Shown one piece after another: positions 41,449 through 50,742 of a stretch of 64,000 nt of DNA (position 1 is the first letter of the stretch; the number at the start of each line of letters is the position of its first letter). A program made the translations under genes and the position numbers. The stretch covers positions 1 through 64,000 of the forward strand of contig CALUOP010000008.1 in the NCBI GenBank assembly GCA_944322305.1, in the 5' to 3' direction. This DNA is from an uncultured Coriobacteriaceae bacterium (GTDB taxonomy: Bacteria; Actinomycetota; Coriobacteriia; Coriobacteriales; Coriobacteriaceae). The notes beneath the pieces were generated by a model that was not told the origin of the DNA, did not search any database, and saw nothing but the letters and a program-made list of their open reading frames with translations.

Positions 41449-42887
41449 GAGGAGCAGACTCCTTCCACAAAGCGGTCGAGGCCCACGAAGCGCGAGCCCT
41501 TCACGAGCACGAGGTCCTGCGGGCCGAGCGCGCCGCGCAGGCGGCGCACGCAGCGCTCGGCGTCCGGGATGACGCGGATGCGCGCGGGCTCCATCCCCAT
41601 GGTGCGGGCGGCCTCGGCCATGGCCTGGGCGTTGTCGGCGCCCACGCACACGAGCAGGTCGGGCTTCTTGGCGGCGGCGTAGGCGCCCACCAGCGCGTGC
41701 AGGCGCGGGCCCTCCTCACCCAGCTCGCCGATCTCGCCGAGCACGGCGACGCGGTCGCCCTCGCAGGGCAGCGAGCAGAGCAGGTCGAGCGCGGCGGCCA
41801 TGGAGTCGGGGCTCGCGTTGTACGAGTCGTCGATGACGCGGGTGCCGGCCGGCGTGACGCGCTGCTCCTGGCGCATGTGCGCCGGACGGGCGGCGGCCAG
41901 CGCCTCCTTGATCTCGTAGGCGGGGATGCCCAGCTCGCGGGCGCAGGCGCAGGCGAGCAGCGCGTCCGGCACCGCCTGAGCGCCGGTGATGCCCAGCGTC
42001 ACGCGCTCCTGCGTGGCGTCAGCCAGCTCGAGGGTGAAGCTCGCACGGCTCTCCGCGTCGAGCTCGACGTCGCGCGCCGACACGTCGTCGTCGCCGGACA
42101 TGCCGCACAGCACCACCTCGATGCCGCGGGGCTTGGCGTAGTTCTCGATGATGAAGGGGGTGAAGTCGTCCTCGCCCGAGAGGAACAGACGCGAGTGGTG
42201 CCCCTCGAAGTTCTCGGCGCTCGGCGGCATGCCCTCGAGCATCTCGGCCTTGGCGCGGGCGATGTTCTCGCGCGAGCCGAGCCGGCCGATGTGCGAGGTG
42301 CCGATCTTGGTGATGATGCCGTAGGTGGGCTGCGCCACGCGCGTGAGGGCGGAAATCTGCCCGGGCGCGTCCATGCCCATCTCGAGCACGAGGATCTGCG
42401 TGTCAGCCGGCGCCGCGAGGATCGTCAGCGGCAGGCCGATCTCGTTGTTGTGGTTGCCCTCGGTGGCGTGGACCCGGTAGCGCTTGGCGAGAAGGTCGCG
42501 CACGAGCTCCTTGGTGGTGGTCTTGCCCACCGAGCCGGTGATGCCCACCACGGTGGCGTGCATGCGGGCGCGGTAGCCCTGCGCCAGGCGCTGCAGGAAG
42601 ACCGTGGGGTCGTCGGTGGTGAACAGCGCGCACTCGTGCTCGTCGGCGAGCCTCACCAGGGCGCGGGAGGGCTCCTCGGTCATGACCACGCACGCGGCGC
42701 CGGCCTCGACGGCCTGCGGGGCGAAGGCGTTGCCGTTGACCTTCTCGCCCGGGAACGCAACGAAGATCGAATCCTGCGCGACGGCGCGCGAGTCTATCAC
42801 CACGCCGCGGCACACCCTGTCGGCGTTGCCGGTCACCGGTTTTGCGCCCGTCACCGCCTCGAGGTACTTGACCGCGATCTCTATCAT
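41442..42887 (-). CDS. murF: UDP-N-acetylmuramoyl-tripeptide-D-alanyl-D-alanine ligase
   Basis: 481 residues. Adds the D-Ala-D-Ala dipeptide. Seen: GVVIDSRAVAQDSIFVAFPGEKVNGNAF, the ATP loop VGITGSVGKTTTKELV, GNHNNEIGLPLTIL, EMGMDAPGQIS and IDDSYNASPDSM. ATG 42887 has AAGGAG seven bases upstream; the 87 codons of open frame before it run through an intergenic hairpin and are not coding. murE, normally between ftsI and murF, is absent here. A TAGAAT box on the minus strand (42957-42952) may give murF its own promoter. Confidence 0.95.
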   Translation of the reverse strand: MIEIAVKYLEAVTGAKPVTGNADRVCRGVVIDSRAVAQDSIFVAFPGEKVNGNAFAPQAVEAGAACVVMTEEPSRALVRLADEHECALFTTDDPTVFLQRLAQGYRARMHATVVGITGSVGKTTTKELVRDLLAKRYRVHATEGNHNNEIGLPLTILAAPADTQILVLEMGMDAPGQISALTRVAQPTYGIITKIGTSHIGRLGSRENIARAKAEMLEGMPPSAENFEGHHSRLFLSGEDDFTPFIIENYAKPRGIEVVLCGMSGDDDVSARDVELDAESRASFTLELADATQERVTLGITGAQAVPDALLACACARELGIPAYEIKEALAAARPAHMRQEQRVTPAGTRVIDDSYNASPDSMAAALDLLCSLPCEGDRVAVLGEIGELGEEGPRLHALVGAYAAAKKPDLLVCVGADNAQAMAEAARTMGMEPARIRVIPDAERCVRRLRGALGPQDLVLVKGSRFVGLDRFVEGVCSSC

Positions 42888-43028
42888 GTGCCAACTCCTT
42901 ATGTCAGGCCTTGCTCTGAGGCGCTGCTTCACGGATACACAGACGCTAATCATTCTAGCGCGTCCGTCCGCCCGCAACTCGCCCGCCCCCAGAAACCACA
43001 AGACAGGCGACGCGGCGATCCAGCGCCC

Positions 43029-43098
43029 GGCGGGCAGGGACACAAGAACCTCGATTTTGCCCGTTATCAAAATCGAGAACCTTGTGTCCCTGCCCGCC
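43029..43098. repeat. Hairpin element 1 of the ftsI-murF gap
   Basis: Arms of 30 bases with three central mismatches: left GGCGGGCAGGGACACAAG, then AAC, then CTCGATTTT; right is the complement with the three middle bases unpaired. The loop is GCCCGTTATC. The unpaired part gives the motif CAAGAACCT on one side and AGAACCTTG on the other. Same plan as hairpin 2 in the opposite orientation. Confidence 0.8.
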
Positions 43099-43260
43099 TC
43101 CAGCAGCGCGAGCCGCGTAACACCAAAAACACCCTCATGCGCCTGCAACGTAGCCGAAGCCGGTTCCGAAACCTAACAGCGGGCTGCCCTTAGATTCTTA
43201 CCGGCACTCCTCCCTCTCGCGCGCCCCCTTCCGCACCACCACCAGCGACAGCGCATACCT

Positions 43261-43332
43261 GGGCGGCCGGTCCGGCAAGGTTCTGAAATCCGATATCGGG
43301 CGGATTTCAGGTTCTTGTCGGACCGACCGCCC
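43261..43332. repeat. Hairpin element 2, just after ftsI
   Basis: Arms of 31 bases with five mismatches, starting GGGCGGCCGGTCCGGCAAG. Read on the minus strand it contains CAAGAACCT, stem GAAATCC, loop GCCCGATATC, stem GGATTTC and AGAACCTTG. It begins seven bases past the ftsI stop codon. No T run follows, so it is not a standard terminator. Confidence 0.8.
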
Positions 43333-43338
43333 CCGGAA

Positions 43339-45198
43339 TCATTCCTCGCTGGTAGAGGTGCGCGTGGGGGCTACGCGCAGGGTTGAGAGGGCCGTCTCCA
43401 TGATGGTTTTGAACGCGGGGGCCGCGAAGTCGCCGCCGTGGTAGGGGGTGCCGTCCAGGCACACGTAACCGAGCACGCGCGCGTCCTCGGTGGGCGCGAA
43501 GCCTATGAAGGAGCTCATGAACAGGCCCTCCTCGTAGCCGCCGTCCTGGTCCACGCGCTCGCCGGTGCCGGTCTTGCCCGCCACGTCGTAGCCGCTGATG
43601 GCGGCCGAGCGACCCGTGCCGTCGTCGACCACGCCCTGCATCATCTCGGCCACGTCGGCGGCGGTGTCCTCCCCCATGATCTTCTCGTCCCCGTCCGACC
43701 AGTCAACGGCCTGACCGCCCTGGGAGAGCAGGAAGTGCGGGGTGTGCGCCACGCCGCCGTCGGCCACGGCGGCCACGGCGCGCGCCATCTGGATGGGCGC
43801 CACCGAGAGCGCCTGGCCAAACGACATGGCACCCACGCTCGCGCCGGTGTAGTCCTCGCGCGCGGTGACGAGGCCGGTAACCTCGCCGGGGAAGTCGATG
43901 CCGGTGGTGGCGCCGATGCCGAACTTCTCCAGGTACTTCGAGAACGCGTCGTCGCCCACGGCCTGGCCCACCAAGGCGGCGCCGGCGTTGGAGGAGCGGC
44001 GCAGGATCTCGGCGAGCGTCATGTCCATGGTCTCGGAGCGACCGTCGTCGTCGCTCACGTAGTCGTCGCCCACCTTGACGCTCGCGGGCACCGAAAGCTT
44101 CGAGGAGGTGGTGAACTCGCCGGACTCCAGCGCCATGGAGGCCGTGAGCACCTTGAAGGTGGAACCGGGCTCGTAGGCGTCGGTCACGATGCGCAGGTTC
44201 ATGTCCTCGGAGGCGACCTGGGTGAGGTCGGAGGGGTCGTAGGTGGGGTTGGAGCAGGCTGCGAGGATCTCGCCGGTGGCGGGGTCGACCACCACCGCCG
44301 ACCCTGTCTCGGCCTCGCTGTTCTCAACCGCCTGGGCAAGCGCGTCCTCGGCGGCCTGCTGGATGTTCACGTCGATGGTCAGCACGATGTCGGTGCCGTC
44401 CTTGGCGGGCGTCTCCTCGTAGGTGCCGCCGGCGACGGCGGACCCGTCGAGGGCGTGCTCGCGCTTGAGGGTGCCGTTCTCACCCGAGAGGATGTCGTTG
44501 TACTGGAGCTCGATGCCGGTGATGCCCTCGTTGTCGGCGTTGACCACGCCGAGCACCTGCGAGGCCAGGCTGCCGTAGGGGTAGACGCGCTTCATGGCCT
44601 GCTCGAACTCGATGCCGTCGATGTCGAGGTCGGAGATCTGCTGGGCCACGTCGGTGTCCACCTGGCGCTTGATGTAGACGTAAGGCTCGTCTGAGCTCAA
44701 GAGGGCGTGCACGTCGCTTTCCTTCATGCCGAGGAGATCGGCGATGTCCGCGGCCGCCGCGTCCTTGTCCTTCACCAGGCCCGGGCGGGCGCAGACGTTG
44801 CGGCACTCCTCGCTCATGGCCAGGATGTTGCCGTTGCGGTCGTAGATGGTGCCGCGCTTGGCGTAGAGCGTCGCGTCGGTCAGGCGGTACTGGTCGGCGC
44901 GGGCGCGGTAGGTGTCGGCGTTCACGATGTCGTAGTCAACCAGGCGCACCACGCCCAAGGCGAGCACGACCAGGAACAGCGCCATGACGACGGTCCAGCG
45001 CGACGGGCGCTCGTGCGACATGTCGGCGTGCAAAAGCCACGGGCCGCGATTCCCGCGGCCAGGGCGGGCGGCACGGCCCCCGCGGCCCGCGGCTCCCTGC
45101 TGCGAGAAACGGCGCGAGCCCGTGTGCCCGCGCCGCTCGGCGTTGTTTCTGCTGTTGAGGGGACGGCGGTCCTGCCCGCCGCGACCGTATCTGTCCAT
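43339..45198 (-). CDS. ftsI: Septal penicillin-binding protein FtsI (PBP3/PBPB)
   Basis: 619 residues; transpeptidase of the septum. Residues 1-55 are a basic Arg/Gly/Gln-rich tail; one membrane helix at about 68-88 (WTVVMALFLVVLALGVVRLV); the dimerisation domain starts YAKRGTIYDRNGNILA; the transpeptidase domain has Ser346 in EPGSTFKVL (SxxK), RRSSNAGA with Ser402-Ser403-Asn404 region, and VAGKTGTGE. All three active-site motifs are intact. AAAGGGGACCCT precedes the ATG, 17 bases after ftsL. Confidence 0.96.
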   Translation of the reverse strand: MDRYGRGGQDRRPLNSRNNAERRGHTGSRRFSQQGAAGRGGRAARPGRGNRGPWLLHADMSHERPSRWTVVMALFLVVLALGVVRLVDYDIVNADTYRARADQYRLTDATLYAKRGTIYDRNGNILAMSEECRNVCARPGLVKDKDAAAADIADLLGMKESDVHALLSSDEPYVYIKRQVDTDVAQQISDLDIDGIEFEQAMKRVYPYGSLASQVLGVVNADNEGITGIELQYNDILSGENGTLKREHALDGSAVAGGTYEETPAKDGTDIVLTIDVNIQQAAEDALAQAVENSEAETGSAVVVDPATGEILAACSNPTYDPSDLTQVASEDMNLRIVTDAYEPGSTFKVLTASMALESGEFTTSSKLSVPASVKVGDDYVSDDDGRSETMDMTLAEILRRSSNAGAALVGQAVGDDAFSKYLEKFGIGATTGIDFPGEVTGLVTAREDYTGASVGAMSFGQALSVAPIQMARAVAAVADGGVAHTPHFLLSQGGQAVDWSDGDEKIMGEDTAADVAEMMQGVVDDGTGRSAAISGYDVAGKTGTGERVDQDGGYEEGLFMSSFIGFAPTEDARVLGYVCLDGTPYHGGDFAAPAFKTIMETALSTLRVAPTRTSTSEE

Positions 45199-45214
45199 AG
45201 GGTCCCCTTTAGGG

Positions 45215-45691
45215 TTACTCGGTGGCGCTTGAGGCGGGGGCAGCGTCGGCGTCCGCGGAGGCGGCGTCGGAGGAGCCGGACACGTCGAGAACCACGCGGT
45301 CCTCGGGCTCCACCATGCCGAGCGTGCCGGTGGCGATGCTCTTGATGCGGGCGTCGGCGCCGTAGACCGACTGCATCACCTGGAGGTTGCGACCCTCCTC
45401 CACGGCGGCGTCCATCTCCTCGCGGATCGAGGCGGTCTCGTTCATGGCGGCGTTGGTGGCGCCGAAGATGGCCACGCGCGCGATGCCCACGCCCACGAAG
45501 ATGAGGGCGAGCACCACGAACACCTTGACCACGTGGACGAACGCGGGGCTGACGAGCTGGTCGGCCTGGCGCCCGGCGCCGGTGTAGACGTCGAAGCGCG
45601 GCGCGGGGGCATGCGGCGCTACCTCGCGCCGCAGCTCCTCCGCCTCTTGGAAATCATAGGCAACGGCTGCGTTTGAAGTGTGATAGCCCAT
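45215..45691 (-). CDS. ftsL: FtsL-like septum protein
   Basis: 158 residues: short cytoplasmic part (60 residues), a single membrane helix (VVKVFVVLALIFVGVGIARVAIF), a coiled-coil stretch (MNETASIREEMDAAVEEGRNLQVMQSVYGA) and an acidic Ala/Asp tail. Sequence conservation of FtsL is low; the call rests on topology, the coiled coil with the ending LGMVEPED that recalls FtsL/DivIC proteins, and its position between rsmH and ftsI. The upstream ribosome site (ACGGGG) is weak. Confidence 0.8.
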   Translation of the reverse strand: MGYHTSNAAVAYDFQEAEELRREVAPHAPAPRFDVYTGAGRQADQLVSPAFVHVVKVFVVLALIFVGVGIARVAIFGATNAAMNETASIREEMDAAVEEGRNLQVMQSVYGADARIKSIATGTLGMVEPEDRVVLDVSGSSDAASADADAAPASSATE

Positions 45692-45805
45692 GATGAAACC
45701 CCGTATCCATCCGATCCTGGCTGTGCGTTTACGCTGCGTTCGAGCATGGTTGACCTGCGTTTGGGCCCGTGGCGCGTCCGCGGGGCCGGCAGGTCCCGGG
45801 GCGTG

Positions 45806-46789
45806 CTAGAGCTTCTCGGCCACGCGCGTCTTAGCTGAGCGCGCGCGGGGGTTGCGCTCGACCTCCTCGGCTGAGGCGGTGAGCGGCTTTTTGGTGACCA
45901 CCTTAAGCACCGGCACGTGTCCGCACACGCACGCCGGAAGGTCCGGCGGGCAGGTGCACCCGCGGCTCAGGTCTTGGAACAGGCGCTTGACGATGCGGTC
46001 CTCCAGCGAGTGGTAGGAGATGACGCAGATGCGCCCACCGGGGTTGAGCCACCGCACCGCCGCCTCGAGACCGCGCTCGAGCACCTCGAGCTCGTGGTTC
46101 ACCTCGATGCGGATGGCTTGGAAGCTCCGCTTGGCCGGATGGCCGCCGTGACGGCGCGCCGCGGCGGGGATGCCCGCCTTGACAGCCTCCACGAGCTGGC
46201 CGGTGGTGGCGATGGGCTCTTTGGCGCGGCGGCGCACGATCTCGCGCGCGATGCGCGCGGCGTACTTCTCCTCGCCGTAGGTGCGCAGAACGCGAGTGAG
46301 GTCGGCTTCGGTGTAGGTGTTGATGACCTCGGCTGCGTTTAAGGTGTCTTCCTCGTCGTTCATGCGCATATCCAAGGGGGCGTCCTCGTGGTACGAGAAG
46401 CCCCGTCCCGGGATGTCCACTTGCGGGCTGGAGATCCCTAAGTCGAACAGGAACGCGTCGACCCCGGGCACCTCAGCCTGGCAGAGCAGCTCGTCCAAGT
46501 TCCCGAAGTTGCCCTTCAGGAGCCTGTGCGGGGTCTCCGGCGCCTCGCGGTCCAGGCGCTCGGACGCGGCGGCGAGCGCCATGGGGTCTTGGTCGATCCC
46601 CAGGAGCAAACCGTCTGCGCCTATCTGCGCCGCCATCTTGACCGAGTGGCCCGCGCCGCCGAGCGTGCAGTCGCACACCACGTCGCCGCAAGCAAGGTCG
46701 AGGCTCTGGAGCACTTCCCCGAGCATGACAGGTTCGTGCACGAATGCAGGTGTCAAGGTGCGTCCCTCCGTGTTCTGTGCGTCGGCCAT
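45806..46789 (-). CDS. rsmH: 16S rRNA (cytosine-1402-N4)-methyltransferase
   Basis: 327 residues. Methylates C1402 in the 30S decoding centre using S-adenosylmethionine. Seen: HEPVMLGEVLQSL at the start, the SAM loop VCDCTLGGAGHSVKMA, FLFDLGISSPQVDIPGRGFSYHEDAPLDMRM, FQAIRIEVNHELE and GGRICVISYHSLEDRIVK. GGGGAGAAGC precedes the ATG. Adjoins mraZ, as in most bacteria. Confidence 0.97.
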   Translation of the reverse strand: MADAQNTEGRTLTPAFVHEPVMLGEVLQSLDLACGDVVCDCTLGGAGHSVKMAAQIGADGLLLGIDQDPMALAAASERLDREAPETPHRLLKGNFGNLDELLCQAEVPGVDAFLFDLGISSPQVDIPGRGFSYHEDAPLDMRMNDEEDTLNAAEVINTYTEADLTRVLRTYGEEKYAARIAREIVRRRAKEPIATTGQLVEAVKAGIPAAARRHGGHPAKRSFQAIRIEVNHELEVLERGLEAAVRWLNPGGRICVISYHSLEDRIVKRLFQDLSRGCTCPPDLPACVCGHVPVLKVVTKKPLTASAEEVERNPRARSAKTRVAEKL

Positions 46790-46804
46790 AGCTGAGCTTC
46801 TCCC

Positions 46805-47236
46805 CTAGTTCGCGAAGAAGTTCGCCAGGATGTCGGCGGTGCCCTGGCTGAAGGTGCGGTACGTCTCGCGATCCCAAACCTCGAGGCGGTCCTCGTTGCC
46901 GACGACCGTGACCTCGCGCTTGAGGTGCTTTTGCGTACGCGCGTCCTCCGGGAGGCTGATACGCGCGGCGGAGTCTATTTCAAGTGTGTTTGCCGCAGCG
47001 TACAGCGCTCGCCTCACCAGGATGTGCTCCTGCTTGGTGGGGTCGTAGCCCCCACGGGCGCGGAACACCGAATCCACCCAGTCACCAAAGGCGTCCTCAG
47101 TGAACACGTACAGAGCGTCGGCATCGGGAGCCGGCAAGACGAACACGCGCTCGGGAAGCTGCTTGCGCAGGGTTGCAGGCAGGGAGAGTCGGCCCTTTGC
47201 GTCGAGATTTCGATCGTAGGTACCGGAGAACTTCAC
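46805..47236 (-). CDS. mraZ: Transcriptional regulator MraZ
   Basis: 143 residues with two AbrB-like repeats: MKFSGTYDRNLDAKGRLSLPATLRKQL and SAARISLPEDARTQKHLKREVTVVGNEDRLEVWDRETY. MraZ is known in E. coli to bind direct repeats TGGGN spaced 10 bp in front of the cluster and repress it. The start is GTG with AAGGGGG eight bases upstream. TGGG boxes lie 138-160 bases upstream and a much larger array farther out (47724-47917). First gene of the division and cell-wall cluster. Confidence 0.96.
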   Translation of the reverse strand: MKFSGTYDRNLDAKGRLSLPATLRKQLPERVFVLPAPDADALYVFTEDAFGDWVDSVFRARGGYDPTKQEHILVRRALYAAANTLEIDSAARISLPEDARTQKHLKREVTVVGNEDRLEVWDRETYRTFSQGTADILANFFAN

Positions 47237-47301
47237 TGCTGCACCCCCTTAGGCTTCTCGGAAGGCGTGTTCGGGGAGCCACCCCCGCGTCGACGGCTTC
47301 T

Positions 47302-47307
47302 ATATTA
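47302..47307 (-). promoter_or_regulatory. Candidate -10 box of mraZ
   Basis: TAATAT on the minus strand, 66 bases before the GTG. The -35 position (TCAAGA at 17 bases) is poor. Confidence 0.4.
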
Positions 47308-47370
47308 GCCCCTTTGGGTTGCTTTCTTGACCCTTTTTTTGACTTTTTCTCCCCCAGCCCTACTTTTCCT

Positions 47371-47397
47371 CCCACCACCTCGCCCCACGATCTCCCA
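47371..47397 (-). promoter_or_regulatory. Candidate MraZ operator next to mraZ
   Basis: On the minus strand TGGG boxes begin at 47397, 47387 and 47374, with TGGT at 47377. The first three in register are 10 bp apart (TGGGAGATCG, TGGGGCGAGG, TGGTGGGAGG), matching the TGGGN plus 5-bp spacer plan known for E. coli MraZ. Confidence 0.6.
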
Positions 47398-47723
47398 CCG
47401 GGACCCGGCCACCACAAGATGTAGTGTTCATTGGGGGTGTTGGTGCTACGTGTTGCGGCATCCTTCAACCTCAACTAGAAGGTGAGGCGACTTCGAAGTT
47501 TGTTGCCAACTCATGAAGAGCGCACGTAATCGGGCGTTTCCACGAACGGGCGTTTGAAACCTCTGGTTCTTTGCCGGGGATGCAGCAAGGATTTTGCAGC
47601 AGCACTACATATTGTACTGCGTGGGGAGTTTTTTGCACGCGTAAGCAGCGAAAACGGCAAGTTTCGCTGCTATTGGAACGGTGCGGGCGGGCGAGAAGAG
47701 CGGCGGGGGCAGCGGTGCTGAGC

Positions 47724-47917
47724 TGGGCGTGGGGCGCGGTGGGAGATACGGTGGGACGTAGTGGGAGATGCGGTGGGAGCGTGTGGGACAGCGACGCGTG
47801 GGGCGCGGTGGGAGATGCGGTGGGAGACAATGGGGAGCTGAGAGTGCCCTGTGGCTTCCTGCGGCACCGCCGGACCGCCCTGCGGCCCCACAGGGCGCCC
47901 CGGTGGGAGAACGTGGG
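47724..47917 (+). repeat. Array of paired TGGG boxes with 22-bp period
   Basis: TGGG starts at 47724, 47730, 47740, 47752, 47762, 47774, 47784, 47799, 47809, 47821 and 47831, and again at 47904 and 47914. From 47730 on they form pairs exactly 10 bp apart; successive pairs start 22, 22, 25 and 22 bp apart. A sample unit is GTGGGGCGCGGTGGGAGATA. The pair at 47904 (CGGTGGGAGAACGTGGGG) is nearly the same as the mraZ-proximal site on the other strand. Confidence 0.8.
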
Positions 47918-47996
47918 GGCGAGAGGAGCGGGGCGCGAGGAATGCGGGCGCGGGAGGCCGGGCGCTTGGGCGGCGCGAGGTTTGAACGACGCGGCC

Positions 47997-48706
47997 GCGA
48001 GCAACCGAGCGCACCCCCCGCTTGCGTGTCGCAGCGGCGGGTAACCGGACGAGCCTTTTCGCCTGGGCGCCGAATTCGCGAGCAACCGGAAAGGACCACA
48101 GTACTTAGATGCCGCTGCGGCGGGCAACGCGAAGTGACGGCGCCGGTTGGTCGCTGTTCCGACAGGGAGAAGCTCGGTTGGTCGCTATTTCGTCGTTGCC
48201 GGAGCGGTTGGTCGCCCTTGTCGCACCCAATTCCCGGAAATCCGGGAGTTGTATGCGGTTTGAGCGACCAACCGCTCCTTAGAGGTCGGAACAGCGTTCA
48301 ACCGAGAGCTTAGGTGACAAATCCGCGACCAACGAAGCGCGCTCCCCCGCTTGCATGTCGTTTCCGCGGACAACAGGCGCCAAGCTTGGAGCCCAACCGC
48401 CAAGATAGCGACCAACAGCCTGACCCGCAAACCTTGAACGTCGGAACGGCGGGCAACTGGAAAGAGCCGCGATACATAGATGTCGCCGCAGCGGGCAACG
48501 TGGGATAGCAGCGCCAGTTGGCCGCGGTTCCGACAGGGAGAGGTTCGGTTGGTCGCTACTTCGTCGTCGCAGGAGCGGTTGGTCGCCCTTGTCGCACCTA
48601 ACTCCCAGAAATCCGGGAGTTGCATGCGGTTTGAGCGACCAACCGCTCCTTAGAGGTCGGAACGGCGTTCAACTGGGAGCTTAGGCGACGTGCCCGCGGG
48701 CAGCTG
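47997..48706. repeat. Double copy of the phased repeat module
   Basis: Inverted cores (GCGAGCAACCG type) start at 47997, 48037, 48078 and 48120; left cores (CGGTTGGTCGC) at 48144, 48175, 48205; the palindrome pairs GGAGCGGTTGGTCGC (48201-48215) with GCGACCAACCGCTCC (48264-48278); inverted cores follow at 48294, 48325, 48366, 48408, 48449, 48491. Then the second copy: left cores 48515, 48546, 48576, palindrome 48572-48649, inverted cores 48665 and 48696. Segments 48103-48318 and 48474-48689 are a direct duplication at 371 bp. Confidence 0.82.
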
Positions 48707-48993
48707 GGCGTGCCCCCTTCTTGACTCGCAACCAACAGAGAGCCGCGTGGCCCAAACCGGCATCAGCTCCGCGTGGCGCATGAAAAGAGGGGCGAGCCGA
48801 AGCCCGCCCCCCATGTCACGCCGCGTATACGGCACAACGCCAAGCAACCGGACGCACCGCAGCCCCGCGCCGGCCCGACGGTTCGCGGCAGCATCGTCCG
48901 CACAGGCAGACGCGCCGCACCCAATGCCAGCTCGCCGGCCCGTTCGCGGCAGCACTGCCGCCCGCAAGCGTCCGCGCAGGCGCGCGCCCGTCT

Positions 48994-50742
<1,749 letters not shown>

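Larger units (their letters stand above)
42888..43338. other. Gap between ftsI and murF with two related hairpins
   Basis: No gene is supported in these 451 bases, and this is the place where murE usually stands. Hairpin 1 lies at 43029-43098 and hairpin 2 at 43261-43332. They share loop and internal-loop sequence and are described as repeats below. A TAGAAT box on the minus strand at 42957-42952 is the only promoter-like signal. Confidence 0.7.
47237..48993. other. 1.75-kb gene-free region upstream of mraZ
   Basis: I find no gene here despite many open frames, which are made of repeats. From left to right it contains the mraZ promoter region, TGGG boxes near 47371-47397, the paired TGGG array 47724-47917, and two copies of the phased repeat module with 30/31 and 41/42-bp steps between 47997 and 48706. 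The last 290 bases to the beta-glucosidase stop show nothing further. Confidence 0.7.

Noticed and set aside
42888-43148. Extended N-terminus of MurF
   Set aside because: The 87 codons run through a hairpin and have no family match; AAGGAG marks ATG 42887.
43261-43332. Rho-independent terminator after ftsI
   Set aside because: There is a strong stem but no T run on either strand, and its loop and internal loop are conserved with a second element.
47471-48127. Minus-strand frame of 218 codons upstream of mraZ
   Set aside because: Its repeated SHRISHRAPR-like text comes from the TGGG array read in reverse; no ribosome site and no domain.
47237-48993. Replication origin
   Set aside because: No cluster of DnaA boxes (TTATCCACA type) and no dnaA, dnaN or gyrB nearby.
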